Shown: positions 36,100-48,172 of the stretch, one piece after another
Position numbering within the stretch: the stretch's first letter is position 1
Layout: every line of letters starts with the position of its first letter
Assembly: GCA_007922225.1 (NCBI GenBank)
Contig: ML679973.1
Coordinates: 2,174,033 to 2,238,032 of the forward strand
Length of the DNA stretch: 64,000 nucleotides
Reading direction: 5' to 3'
Source: Emydura subglobosa
Taxonomy: Eukaryota > Chordata > Testudines > Chelidae
Translations under genes and position numbers: made by a program
Notes under the pieces: generated by a model
Seen by the model: only the letters and a program-made list of their open reading frames with translations
Databases searched by the model: none
What the model was told of the DNA's origin: nothing

Positions 36100-37996
36100 T
36101 CCCTTCACGACTTAAATTATTAGCAAGAGCTTCTTTATTCTCATGGAAGTAGCCTGGAAAGTGAAAGCTATTTCTTCTTCTTTGCTGAAACAATCAATTA
36201 TAGCAACAGTATAACTACATTCTTTTGGAACTTTCACAATGTCTGATTTGACCAACAGCAATCTTTACCAATGAAGATTCAGATAAGGAAGTTGGAGTCA
36301 GGCTGCCACACGCTTTACTACTATTTTGCCATGTATTTATTAAGTAACGTGGAATTGTATAAAACTCTTCACTAGTGACACCATTCTGGCAACCAGCAGA
36401 GATCTCTGAGCTTCTGATTTGGACACTATCATGTTAAGTTTCATGAACAGACTGACTAAACTTGGGGCCCATTGAGATAAACTTGGGACCCCATCCACTC
36501 CCATTTCACCCCAGTTACAGATTTCAAGGGGAGAGTGAGCTCAGGGACCCAGTATAATGGACACCACAACTCACATTTATGATTACATGGACAGTCTCCC
36601 TTTTCTTTCATGACCTGCAACTATAATTGCTTACATGCAAAAGTAATATGAAGGAAGTATTGGTAGTTATCTTTCAATGGAGTTAGCAGCTCAGACAAGG
36701 AGGAACGCCACCACGTGACCAGCCAACTCTCCACAGACCACCATCAAATTCTGCATGGACCCTGGATGGAGCACCTCTGATCAACAGACTAGCAAATCTT
36801 TGAATTAAGTGAGATATCCACTTCCTTGGATCTCCAGGGTCCTTTGCACACCACAAGAAAGGATCTCCGTGGCTCCGCCAGATGCCTCCTACTTGGAATG
36901 GCAGGAGGGCCAGTAGCATGGGGTCCCCTTCTCATCAAGAGTGGCAGAAACTCCCCCACTATTCCAGGAGGTAGGAATGGCAGCAGGTGTCCCCAAATAC
37001 TTCAGCAGCTGGGGTGTATCTGCTTGGATGGATGGGCCAGGCCCACTACACTCTTCTTCTCCTGCCATATTCAGAGTCCTCTGCTGGAACAATGTTGGCA
37101 GGGCCTCTGAAGCAGTGGCTCTTTGAGTTAAGCCTCCATTGAGAGGCCTCAAGCAATCAATCCTTCTTAAGGCTACCGTTTCTGGCTGTCTATAGACTTA
37201 GAGAGATGTTGATACATTGGTGCACTTGAGTAACATTTTCAAACTTTTCTTTGCAACTATGAGGACAGAGACTTCCTTTTTAAAAAAATCAAAAATGAAA
37301 GTGGAGATTTTGACATAATCAAATGACTTGAGGAGCGGGGTGCGATGCTATGTATGAGGCTATAGTACCCATGCCTTAATTCAGGCCTTCATATTCCTCT
37401 TTTTGGAGTGAGAACAATGACATAATTGAGCTAAATATTCTGCCTTTTCCTATTGATGAGTCTGAGCATCATAGACAGGGGTAGCTGGCTACACGTGATG
37501 TAGAAGCACAATAAAAGCATTGCTTTGGCAGAAGTAACGATGGACGCTAAGATGCAAAGGGCCTGATTTTACTCTCAAGTTGGTCTACATCTGGAGTAAC
37601 TATTAAAGCCAATAAGAAAGGAATTCCCATTCTCAGACATTTTCAGTCCTGTTCTCAGTAAGGAACTAACATAAACCCTTCAGACATTTCATATAATTAA
37701 ACTCACTGAAATCTTGTGTAGGCTACACTTGAAGAAATTAGGTTGTATTTAAGATAACTTATTAATGATTGTTGCTTCTCATTGTTATCATTATTACAGA
37801 GTTGCCAGTTGCAGCTCCATACTTACGGTTGAGTTGAGTTTTACACTGAAAGTAGGGATTCAGCTTGTTTGTTATTTAAAAAAATGGTGCGTCCTCCTTA
37901 CAATTACAGCATTTACTCTTTTAGTAAAGAATGAATGTTCTGAGAATTTATAGGTCTGTTAATTTTCAAATGTAAATTTTCAGTGTAAATGGGTGT
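36100..37996. other. Gene-free stretch, nothing recognised
   Basis: No coding domain and no repeat I can name. The open frames at 36683-37152 overlap on opposite strands and have no known fold. Confidence 0.45.
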
Positions 37997-38564
37997 TGAT
38001 GGGATGTATGAACCACTCACTAGGCAGGAGCCCCCCGCACCACCACCCTCAATCACTGGTTTAAAGAACAATTAGGGGCTAAAGGGGCCCTACCCCCACG
38101 CTCTTGCTGAGTATGTTCAGACTGGAGAAGGGGTTTAAAAGCCAGCCAGGCAGCTCAGTCAGAGGCTGGCAAGCCAGGACACAGGATGTGCATTGGAAGC
38201 TCCCAGGGAGGGCCGGAGCAGAGCCAGCATTGAGCCGGTGAATGAAGGGAGACACAGTACCCAATGATGGAGGCACAGACCAGATGGCCGAAAGAGACGT
38301 TCCATGGAGTCGGGCAGCAGTCAGATGAGAAGCAGACTGGAGTAGGAAGTGACCCAGGGAAGCCAACGGGACACTGAACCCCACATGAAGACAGGTGAGC
38401 AGCCAAGTTGACCTCACCAGCCCTGAGTTGGAACCTAGTGAAGTAGGGTGGGCCTGGGTTCCCCTGCTCCTGTCCGGGATGCAGCAATTAAGTGGGGCCA
38501 CCGCTGCTGTGAACTATTGCCACTAGGCGGGACAGCTGCCATATTGAGCCAGGGCCACTCGGTA
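37997..38564 (+). repeat. 5' LTR of gypsy element
   Basis: Begins TGATGGGATGTATGAACC and ends near CACTCGGTA. It aligns along its length with 41611-42161, with many substitutions, so the insertion is old. A TTTAAAAGCC at 38133 is a possible TATA-like site. Confidence 0.8.
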
Positions 38565-38599
38565 GGGGCCCTCTGTGAGTTTCCCTACCCTCAATCACA

Positions 38600-38980
38600 A
38601 CCTAGAGAAAAAAAAAAGAAGGAACCATAGAGCTGGACAAACTGCTGAAATGGCTGGTGGATAGCCAGCAACAACAGACAACCCAGAGCAGCTGCAACAA
38701 CAGCAGTTGTTCCAGCTGATGGCCACCCACCAACAGCAACAGGCCACCCAACAGCAACAGCAGCTCATCCAGGAGTTAGCCACGCAACATCAGGACCAGC
38801 AGCAACAGCTCGTCCAACAGATGGCCACCCTCCTTCAACCAAAGAGGGCCAGTGGCAGCTAGGGACAGGAACGGCTGGCCTCCCCAGCTATGGGAACTCC
38901 ATCGGTGAGTTTAACAAAGATGGGCCTGGGTCAGGACCCGGAGGCATTCTTGCTTATCTTTGAAAGAGATTAGAAGCACA
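38600..38980 (+). pseudogene. gag remnant of gypsy element
   Basis: A glutamine-rich stretch encoded by CAG/CAA repeats (38665-38840), probably coiled-coil, is split by a frameshift close to 38690. A short KMGLGQDPEAFLLIFE segment follows at about 38920-38965, resembling the start of a gypsy capsid. After it the reading passes almost directly into integrase, so most of gag and the whole protease are missing, by deletion. Confidence 0.55.
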
Positions 38981-39071
38981 TTAGCTGAGACAGTCATCCT
39001 GACAGAAGATCTCTTGGCCACTGAAAGTGCCCGAGGAGCCGCCATCCCAGCAAAGGGTCTGAAGAGCGAGG

Positions 39072-40100
39072 ATGCCAAGTTTGAAGGGACGTTCTAGCAA
39101 CAGGTGTTGTGACTGGCTCAGGAGATATCATGTGGGGAACATTGGATGGGAAAAGACCCTGGACTGCGTGATGCTCAAATTCTACTGGTCGGGTGGGCAT
39201 GTAAAGGTTAAGGGCTATTGTGCCTCCTGCTCTGAATATCAGCTTGTGGGAACCTGGAAACCACCTAAGGCCCCTCTAGTCTGCATGCCATTGATGGGGA
39301 CCCCATTAGAAAGAATTGGAATGAACCTGGTGGGGCTCCTAGAGAAGACAACAACAGGCTACCAGTATATTCTAGTGATATTAGACTACGCCACCCGGTA
39401 CCCAGAAGCCATAACCCCCCCGTCAACTACCACCGCTCACATAGTGCCAGAGTTGTTAAAGGTGTTTGCAAGGGTGGGGGTGCCTAAAGAAATATTGATG
39501 GACCTAACGACCAACCTGACATCCAAATAGATGCAAGAGCTTTGAGCCCTATTGAAAATAAAAGCCGTAACTGATGGGTTGGTAGAGTGCTTTAATAAGA
39601 CCCGGAAGGAGATGCTACAAAAATTTGTTGCAGGAGACCCATGACATTGGGACCAGTTACCCCCACCTCAGCTATTTGCTATCTACAAGGTGCCACTGGC
39701 CTTGATGGGGTTCTCCCGATTTGAGCTCATCCATGTGCAACAGCCTGGGATGTGCTGGACCTCCTTTGCGAGACCTGGGAAGAACAACCCCTGCTGAAGC
39801 CTAGTGTGGTCCAGTACTTGATCTGGCTGTGGGAAGACTTAGAGCAGCTGGGCTTTCACCCGGGAAAACCTGCATAAGGCCCAGCAGGCGCAAGAATGGG
39901 ACTATAACAAAGGAGCTTGCGCCCAGAGACAGGGTGTTACTGCTACTCCCGAAGGCCAAATCAAAGCTGATGGCATGCTAAGAGGGCCCCTTCAAAATCG
40001 TATGAAAGGTCGGGGCTGTCAATTATGAGATCCAGCAGCCCAGGAAGAGGAAGGAAACCCAGGTATATCGTATCACCTTGCTCAAAGCCTGGCATGAATG
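39072..40100 (+). pseudogene. Integrase of gypsy element, inactivated
   Basis: The frame to 39530 contains an HHCC-type zinc-binding region (RRYHVGNIGWEKTLDC ... GYCASCSEYQLV), with Asn where the second His is expected. The catalytic core follows: ERIGMNLVGLL has Asn at the place of the usual first Asp, TGYQYILVILDYATRYPEAI is typical, and EILMDLTT keeps the second Asp. A stop after TSK ends the frame. The rest of the core and a C-terminal part (to about 40100, with a YRITLLKAWHEWEG segment) lie in shifted frames. It cannot encode an active enzyme. Confidence 0.8.
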
Positions 40101-40319
40101 GGAAGGCCTCCTGATAACCCCAGCCCTACCAGAACCAGGGTTTGGCCCCCACAGGATCGTTGACCCCAGTCCTGGGCCAGTGTTCATAGGGGAGGGACTC
40201 CTGCCTGGTCAAGATCACCAGCTACACTGGCTGGCCAAATCCTTCCCCACGGTCTTTTCAGGGTAACCTGGACACACCCATGTGACCCAACATCAGATCA
40301 ACACCAAATTGGGAAGAAA

Positions 40320-41000
40320 GGCCCATTAGAACCCCCGTCCACTACTATGGAAGCTGTGGGATACGGTTTGGCAGGAGCTACAAACAATGTTAGAGGTCAG
40401 GATAGTAAAAGAGTCCCAGGGGGCTCCACCACTCACTCCTGAATAGGTGCTGAAACCTGACAGGTCAGTCTGATTCTGCATAGATTTCTGGAAGGTAAAT
40501 TCTATCTTGAAATTCAATGCGTATCCGATGCCCTGGGTTGATGAGATGCTTGATTGGCTGTGGGCTTCCACGTACCTCTCGACCCTAGATCTCACCAAGG
40601 GCTACTGGCAGATCCCTGATGAGCGAATCCCAAGAGAAGAATGACTTCCCCACCCCATGGGGGTTGTACCAATTCACAATGATGCCCTTTGGCCTACACA
40701 GAGCCGCAATGACCTTTCAATACCTAGTACACCAGATATTACACCCGCATAGGACATATGCCGCGGCATACATCGACGGCATTGTAATTTACATCCAGAA
40801 TTGGGAAGACCACCTAAAACAGGTCACTGCCATGCTGCAGACTTTACAAGAGGCTTGATGGCCAATCCAACCAAATGCTGACTGGACCAGCAGAAGGTGA
40901 TGTATTTGGGCTAGTGTGTGGGAGGAGAAAAACTAAGGCCACTCATTGACAAAGTACAGGCCCCGGGAAAACGTGTGGTCCCCATGATTCAGCGGCAAAT
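40320..41000 (+). pseudogene. Reverse transcriptase of gypsy element, inactivated
   Basis: Recognisable blocks lie in several frames: STLDLTKGYWQIP (about 40577-40615), TPWGLYQFTMMPFGLHRAAM (40649-40708), HPHRTYAAAYIDGIVIY (40743-40793). The catalytic box is YIDG where YIDD/YLDD is expected, so a metal-binding Asp is lost. Frameshifts and stops (for example near 40440 and 40857) confirm decay. Confidence 0.8.
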
Positions 41001-41049
41001 ATGCTGATACCTCAGCTTCGTGGGCTATTACCAACATTTTATCCTGGCT

Positions 41050-41570
41050 GTTGCTATGATCGTACCCCTGACCTGGTGGGAAACAGCAGCCCTAAGAAGG
41101 TTCTGTGGTGAGCGGTCTGTGAAAAAGCCTTCTGGGACCTGAAGGAACGGTTGAGTCGAGAATCCATACTCATCCACTCTGAGTTCACCCAGGAATTCAC
41201 CCTCCAGATGGATGCCTCAGAGGTGGGCCTGGGCACAGTGCTGTCCCAGAACATCAATGGTGAGGCGCACCCTACCGTGTTCTTCAGCAGAAAGCTGTTC
41301 CCGTGGAAGACATCCTACTCAGTCATCAAGAAGGAAGCCCTTGCGGGGAAATGAGCAGTGGATGTGCTGAGGTATTATCTGTCGGGGAAATCAAACTGGT
41401 GACAGATCATGCCTCAGTATGCTGGCTGAACACCATGAAGGACACCAACCCCAGGCTCATGAGATGGTACCTTTCCTTACAACCCTATTGCTTTGCAATC
41501 CTTCACCGGGCTGGGAAGAATAAGAATGTGGATTTATCTTCCAGGGAAGGGGGAGGGCTGCAGAAATTGC
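41050..41570 (+). pseudogene. RNase H of gypsy element, inactivated
   Basis: FTLQMDASEVGLGTVLSQN (41196-41252), PTVFFSRKLFPW, SYSVIKKEALAGK, then after a frameshift LVTDHASVCWLNTMKDTNPR (about 41397-41456) and RAGKNKNVDLSSR give the RNase H domain typical of Ty3/gypsy. The 3' LTR begins about 40 bp after it, so no integrase follows. Confidence 0.8.
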
Positions 41571-41610
41571 TGAAGAGCGCCCCACTGCAGAACCCCAGGG
41601 GAAGGGTGTG

Positions 41611-42161
41611 TGATGGGGTGTATGAACCCCTTACTAGGCAGGAGCCCCCTGCAACTTACACACACACACACACACACACACACACCCCGTAATCACAGGA
41701 TTAAGGAACACTTATGTGCTAAAGGGGCCTGCCCTACACTCTGGCCAAGCATGCTCAGACTGGAAGAGGGGTTTAAAAGCTAGCCAGGCAGCTCAGTTGG
41801 AGGCTGGCAAGACAAGAAGCAGGATGTGCTCTGGGAACTACAGCATCCAATGGTAGAGACACAGATCAGATGCCTGAAGGCGACATTCCACGGAGTCAGG
41901 CATTGGCCAGATGGGAAGCAGATTGGAGTAGGAATTGTCCCAGGGAAGCCAACAGGATGTTGAACTCCACATGGAGACAGGTGAGCAGCCAAGTCGGCTT
42001 CACAGGGCCCTGGGTCAGAACTTGGTGGAGTAGGGTGGGCCTGGGTTCCCCTGCTCCCACCTAGGTGGGGCTGGTGAACTATTGCCACTAGGTGGGGCTG
42101 CTGTGGCAAACTATTGTCACTATGTATGACAGCTGCCATATTGAGCCATGGCCGCTAGGCA
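41611..42161 (+). repeat. 3' LTR of gypsy element
   Basis: Begins TGATGGGGTGTATGAACC and ends GCTAGGCA. It differs from the 5' LTR by many substitutions and by a (CA)n expansion at 41658-41686. Confidence 0.8.
41658..41686. repeat. (CA)n microsatellite inside 3' LTR
   Basis: An uninterrupted CA run replaces the CACCACCACCCTCAATC stretch of the 5' LTR. Confidence 0.9.
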
Positions 42162-42611
42162 GGTGCTTTAAGAAATTTAGCAGCTGGTGTCAAACTTTGT
42201 TTTTGTCCTGATCTCAGTAATGAAATAACACCAACTTTCCAGTTTCCATAGAGTAAATGTAAAAACATTTGTTAGAATAAATAGTCATTTTTTCAGGTAT
42301 TCTAAATGGACTTTTTCCTCATCGGCAACTGAAGAATAATGTTCTACTACAGATAATTTGAAAAAGAACTGCCATCTTTCATAACAGTTGCCATCGCCTA
42401 TTGTTTGTTCTCAGATTGCCCTTGCCACCTTAGTAAAGCTAGAACTATCTCTATTTACCTGCTCCTCACAGTGTTCCTCTGTCCCCCTTGCCAGCATTGG
42501 GAACCATAATCTTCCTTGAGGGCAGTGTATGCACTTACGTCCAGATTTAGGCACCTAACTTCCATTGACTCGGAACGGGAGGCAGTGGCCTTTTTGAAAG
42601 AGAGCAATTCC

Positions 42612-42895
42612 TTGGCTTGTCTACACAGTATATTCAGGAAAATTAAGATGAATTAACTGAAGGTGTGAAGTTAAAACACATAAATTCATTAAACCTCTGT
42701 GTGGACTCTCTCATTCAGAAGTAAAGGGGCTTAATTCATTGTAGCTTAATCCTCTAGCTACAGCAAACTAAGGTCATTTTGCTGAATGAGAGCGTCCACC
42801 CAAAGGGTTCATGCGCTTTAACTTGTGTACTTTAACTGCACACATTTAGCTAATTCATCTTAACTTTCCCAAGTGACCCCATGTAGACAAGCACT
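42612..42895. mobile_element. Hairpin MITE with long inverted arms
   Basis: The left arm starts GGCTTGTCTACACAGTATA and the right arm ends CCATGTAGACAAGC. Both arms share AAGATGAATTA (direct at left, TAATTCATCTT at right), and similarity continues inward to CTCTCATTCAG/CTGAATGAGAG, so nearly the whole 280 bp can fold on itself. It has no coding capacity. The ends resemble Harbinger-type GTCTACAC termini. Confidence 0.75.
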
Positions 42896-44555
42896 TAGTG
42901 AGCTTCTCTGAAGGAGAAGATTTTAGGCACCAGCCTGTGCTGAGAAAGAAACTTTCATTTATGAAAAATAATTGGAGAAAATGGCTATTAATTCTAAATA
43001 TTTATTTTCAGAAGGTACCCATTGCACCAAGTCTACACAATAGAGAGGGAAAAGGGAGAGGGAAACTGGGGAGTATTTGTGCAGGGGAATGTGGGGGAAA
43101 GGAGGGAGTAGAAATTAAGAGAACTGAGAGAGTACACATAAGGAATTTAATAGTAAAAAACACTACAGTGATTTAATTATCCAATAACTAAGCATTATAA
43201 GACCAAGAAATGCACAGTTAAATTTAAAAGACATTCAACCACGTTAAGGTATGGAAATACACAATTATGGCACCCAAACAACCTACACTTTGTTCTATAG
43301 TGATACCATCCACTAACCAATTATGATTAAAGCATTTTAGTGTTTGTGGTCCCAGATTAGACTGAACTGATTTTAAAAAATGGATAACTTTTTCATTTCC
43401 CACCCCTTATTTTCCCCTATTATTATCAATAATTTTTTTATTGAAAGGCATGGGCATGAGTGGGCGTTAGCCCAGCCCATCATCCTGTAGTAATGTTTGT
43501 TTTTAATGAACCAGAAGCAGCCCAGTAGAAGTTTTGTTTTTGTTCTAATAGTATACTATTTAAATGTCAGAGTTTGCTTTATTTAGATGGTCTTTCATGA
43601 TTTCTTGCTGCCCAGGATGGTAGGAGATGGGAGTCTACAGAAGCAGGAGTTTCTGAGAAGTCCTTTCAGGTAGTTCATCCGTCTATCTCTGTGGATGGCT
43701 GAGTGGCCTTTATGACTGTTGAAGGGGAATTTATTCCTCCTTAGGAAAAAGGCCATGAAACATCACATGAAAGCATGGGAAAGAGGAAGACTATTATGGC
43801 TGTGAAAAACACTTTCCAAAGGAAAACAGTGTTTTGTTCTGATTTCTTTTTGTAAAGGACTAGGATAAGCCCTCTGTTTTGTTTTGAAGTAGGCAGAAGT
43901 AAAGCTTGCCAGCTCTAGAGAAGCTGAAATGCTTCCAAAGTCCAGTGAGCTAGAGACAGGAGTAGGAATACAATACCAAATGCCAGAGGGAGGCTTCCTT
44001 TCTCCTTCACTGAGTTGAACAGACCACAGTTCCACTGCATCCAGATGGAGTTTAGAAGCCAATTTACTGACAGATGATAATGGATTGCATTTTGGGTTTT
44101 GCCAGATATCTAATGTCATTGGCAATATAGAGGAAAAAGCACTATGTTTGTATGTGTGTATGTGCAAGGTACTGAACTACAAACTGCAGGCTTCAGAAAT
44201 TAAATGGAATGTTGTGTACTTTTTTCAGTAAAACAAAATAGGTGCAGACATTTTTTTAAATTTACATTTATTCCTATAAAAAAGAAAATTCAGTCTGCTG
44301 TACCTAATGTCTGCCAATGATAACAGTAGAGGGTATAGGAATTTGTTGAGGGTATTCATTATTAGCAGCTGATACCCCTGAATTATGTGTCATGGCTCTC
44401 CCAAGTGCTGCCCTCCCTTAATTTCTCCTCTTCCCCCATTCCAGGTTAGTCCAATCAGTACAGTAACTCTCATTTATTTGATATTAAATTCAATTAATTT
44501 TATGCTGCCTCCACATTTTAAATTTTAAAAAACTGCATATTAGAGTTATCTGAGG
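42896..44555. other. Gene-free stretch, nothing recognised
   Basis: AT-rich DNA with no coding domain. The - strand frame at 43763-44167 has no recognisable fold. Confidence 0.45.
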
Positions 44556-44559
44556 TAAG

Positions 44560-45730
44560 ATAGAAGGTTTTTCAAATGACCAAGAGACTATTGGAGTTTT
44601 GGTATCTGAGATATGGAAGACTGTCTGGCGTTTTGGGATTCAAGAGGAAGCTGAGGTTCCTAGCACTCAGGACTAGATACAGCTCCTCTCTTCCTCCCAA
44701 AGATGTGTCCTACGTGTCCAGGCAAAACCCTCCAAGAGCAGAGGAGCAGTTCACACCTCATCAAGGTGTGTATAGGACAAACTCAGCTCAGCCTTCCAGG
44801 AACAAAAGACTGGCCTGGGCATCAATGAAGGATCAGTTGGACTCTCGAGCGAGTCACCTCCCTTCCTTTGGTCAGCTTGGAACCCTGAGAAGGTAATGCT
44901 CATTGACTCAGGACCTGAATGAGTCCACATAAGGCCATTGTTGGTCACCTGACCTTGGGGTAGGGTGGGCAAAGCCCCAGAGGGGAAAAGAAACATTATA
45001 AAAAGGGGAGACATTTGCCATGCTCTCTCTCTCTTCCATCTACAAAAACCACCAGGCAACTGAAGTGCTGACCAAAGAGGAGAGCCTGGCTGAAGGGAAA
45101 CCAGCCAGCCTGTGGTGAGAATCACTGAAGTTTGTAAGGTGTCTGAAAGCGTTAAGCTTAGTTTAGAATGTGTTTGGTTTTCATTTTTCTCGATCAAATC
45201 TGACTTACTTATAATCACGTAAAATCCTTCTATAGTTAATACATTTGTTTGTTTTACCTAAAGCAGTGTGTTTGGTTTGAAGTGTGTTGGAGACTCCATT
45301 TGGAACAATAAGGCTGATGCATATAAATTTCTTTGTTAAATTGATGAATTTATATGAGCCTACATTGTTCAGTGGGCATAACTGAACATTGTAAAACGGT
45401 GTTTCCTAGGGTTTCATCTGGGACTTGGGGTACTCACTGGAAACATCCTGTTGCATAATCCAAAGAGTGGCTGACTAGAACCACTCACTCACTCACTTAG
45501 TTGGGAGTGGCTTACATGCTGGAGGTTGTGTGTGAACAGCCCACGAGTGGGGGTTCTCATAGCAGAGCAGAGCAGAGTAAAACGGGCTCCAGGAGTGGGG
45601 GATTGCCATGACGCAGCAATACACCAGTCCAGATTGCACCAGGGCAACGTCACACATGCCAAGGGTATAAATGGGCCAGTTTACACCTCTCAGAGATATT
45701 GTTTCAAGCTGTTTGTAAGCTCAGGCCATC
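44560..45730 (+). mobile_element. LTR-like block with TATA box (tentative)
   Basis: ATTATAAAAAGGGGAGACAT (44996-45015) is a good TATA-box context. It is followed by a leader-like segment, an AT-rich region and a downstream part with short repeats (ACTCACTCACTCACTTAG at 45483; GCAGAGCAGAGCAGAG at 45560). This order fits an endogenous LTR of about 1.1 kb. No paired copy or target duplication was seen. Confidence 0.4.
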
Positions 45731-45734
45731 ACTA

Positions 45735-47555
45735 CAACGGTTACATTCATTTGACTTTGGGAAGGTTTGCTTCATAATCATAAAGGCTAGAGATTTTTTT
45801 AAAAATCATAATAAAGGCCTAGATTCAGAAGCACAGTTCAAAATAGGGGTATTATGTGACAATTTGAACAGCTGCAAAACTACATTATATTGGGCATTTT
45901 AGTCCTGTCCTGCTGCATCATTTGTTATTCCAATTCTACTTCTCTTCCCCAATATTCTGCCAATGTACCTCACTCCTGATACACCAAGTACAAACATAGT
46001 CTCTACATACAGGATTGTAGTCAAGGTAGGGGAATGTCATACCCCCACATTTCTGCCAGCAACTAATGTCTGACTTTTCTGTCTCTGACACCAAACAAAA
46101 ACCCACAGAAAAGTGGCCTCCTGCCAAGAAAAGGGGTGAAGAAAATGTTAATGTGTGTTGGCAGAAATAGTGGGCATCTCTCCCTGCTTCCAGAGGGGCT
46201 ATAAACTACATCAATCTGCAGACACAGGGAGAGGTGACGCTATACAATGCAAAGGTAGAATACTAGAAGACTCACTGTCTGTCACATAACCCATAAGCCT
46301 GAGTTCCCACCTAGTTACAGGCCTTTCATACAGAGCACACAATAGGTTAGTGTCCTCCTAGAATGAAGTTCAGACTACATCAGTAATGTACTGAACAGCA
46401 GGGTTTCAGGGCTTCTATGAAATTTAAATAAAGATTGCACATTCTGAGCAACTCAGATAGGTACAGTGGGGGCGCGGGAGGGGTAGCATGTGGTTTGGGA
46501 TATTTTCACAGAATGTTAAATCACACAAAATATTTCACTCATCTCTAGTGTGAGATCACAACATGATTCTCTGCAATTAATTCTTTATCTTGGCAGCTCT
46601 CCTGCTTTCTCCCAGCTGTGTCTCCCTCTCCCCCTTTAGTCCCAGTGCAGGAACATATGGTAATATTTGGAGTGTGATTTAGGCCTGGGAGTGGGCCTAG
46701 CTACCCACACCTATACTGAGTCGCCACGCAGCAAGCATCCAGACTGAGGTCATGCTCCAACACCACTGTGTGAGCTCACTTACTCTCCTTCCCAGACATG
46801 CCAGGGCTGCTAGTATGCTGGTTTCACGCAGACTTTTGGATTTGAAATGTCATGTTAGTCACATTATAGTGCACCGCCTTTCAATCTTTCCCTCTGAAGG
46901 GGCTACATCCTCCAAATTTAGCCCCAGCACAGCATTTCTTTTAGGAGGCTCTGGTGAAAAAACCCAATTCTGACAGTCTCCAAGTACCTCTTACAGGAGG
47001 GTACCTGACATAGGAGACTGCCCCTGTTCTTTCCCTCTGAGCTGGCCATGACAGCATGGGAAAGGTGAAAAATATAACAATATCTATATGCTGGAGCCCT
47101 GTTTATAAAGAGATTTCAGTGCACTGAAGATGAGGAGACAATAAAGCTGCAGCTGATTGCCTGCATCCTGAGTCCAGTAAAGGAAGAAACCTTCTCTGCT
47201 GTGGCAAGGGCAGCACGATCTTCTAGCCCTTGGCATTCATAGGGAAACACGTCCTCTTCCCCCATCCTAGTGTGTGCACAGGGTACCCAGGTGGGCCATG
47301 CAGCCCAGAGGGATCAAGATGGGCCACGTGGTCTCTAGCCCACAGGGGCATGGAGAGGACGAACTGCCTCCATCCAGCCCCAACAAACACAAGAGCCCAG
47401 ACGAACCCCACACTCTTCAGCGGGCCCTGCATGGTCCCGAGACAGCCCCGCAAGCCATGCTGCGGAACAGACCAAGTGGGGTGCGTGGGAACACGGCTTC
47501 GGTCGGAATCGCTTTAGGAGCGAGGTTAAACGTAACAATTAACTGGCAGGCTGCT
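45735..47555. other. Gene-free stretch before the CpG island
   Basis: No exon or named repeat. GC content rises from about 47200 towards the island. Confidence 0.45.
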
Positions 47556-48020
47556 GCCGCTTGCTCTGGGGGCTGATCTGGCCCCTCACCCATGCACATG
47601 GCGGGGTGCAACGCCGGTCTCCCCTGCACCGCCCTAGTGCAAGGAAATCCCCACTAGGGGCCTGACACCAGTGCAGTCACTGGCCCCAGATCAGGTGTTA
47701 GGTACCGCTGGGGCTGGGTCAGCTCTGGGCTGGAGACTGGGGCCAGTGGGGTCAGCCACTTCCCTGCACAGCTCCCCCTCAGCAGAGAGTGGGGCAGGAC
47801 CTGAGGGGCCTGGCGGGCCCGCCCCGCTCAGCGCCCTTCCCTCTCGCTAGGGGCGCCAGAGAGCTCCCCGCGGACAGGGATGGGAATAGGGACCATGTAG
47901 GGAGGGGGGAATCACGTGCGCACCGCGCTGGGGGTGGGAGGGAGCGCGCGCGCATGGACACAGCTGGGAGGGGCGGCGTTCTCTGCGCCCGCTGCCCCCA
48001 CCCGGCCGCCGTCGAGCTCG

Positions 48021-48034
48021 GTTACCATGGAGAC
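48021..48034 (+). promoter_or_regulatory. RFX X-box-like motif 1
   Basis: GTTACCATGGAGAC fits the palindromic X-box (GTTGCCATGGCAAC type) bound by RFX factors, with a good left half-site and one or two mismatches at the right. It lies 139 bp upstream of the SPAG17 ATG. RFX2/RFX3 control of motile-cilium genes is established; its action here is inferred. Confidence 0.65.
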
Positions 48035-48086
48035 AGCGTGGTGGGCGTGCCCGGCAGGCGCCCATCGTGCGGGCGGGAGGAATTCG

Positions 48087-48100
48087 GTTGCTATGGAGAC
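48087..48100 (+). promoter_or_regulatory. RFX X-box-like motif 2
   Basis: GTTGCTATGGAGAC, 66 bp after motif 1 and 73 bp before the ATG. It is part of a 24-bp local duplication (48018-48041 and 48084-48107), so one site is probably a copy of the other. Confidence 0.65.
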
Positions 48101-48172
48101 GGCGTGGGGGAGACGGCCGCGGTCGGACGGCGAGCTGAGGCAGGCGGGAGGGAGACTCCGAGCCCCCCCTCG

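Larger units (their letters stand above)
37997..42161 (+). mobile_element. Ty3/gypsy LTR retrotransposon with integrase before RT
   Basis: Two similar LTRs (37997-38564 and 41611-42161, same orientation) bracket a decayed pol region. The order read from the sequence is a gag remnant (38600-38980), integrase (39072-40100), reverse transcriptase (40320-41000), RNase H (41050-41560), then the 3' LTR. Most Ty3/gypsy elements have RT-RNase H-integrase; integrase-first is the order of the Gmr1-like deuterostome lineage. GGTGT/GGTGC flank the LTRs as a possible 5-bp target duplication with one mismatch. A purine-rich stretch (GGGGAAGGGTG, 41599-41609) sits directly before the 3' LTR where the polypurine tract belongs. 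Many stops and frameshifts make it inactive. Confidence 0.85.

Noticed and set aside
1..47500. Exons of TBX15, the expected neighbour upstream of SPAG17 in other amniotes
   Set aside because: No T-box motif or other conserved exon could be found on either strand; the gene presumably lies beyond the left edge.
47560..48170. A bidirectional promoter with a divergent minus-strand gene
   Set aside because: No minus-strand exon with a plausible donor and protein match was seen; divergent non-coding transcription cannot be excluded from sequence alone.
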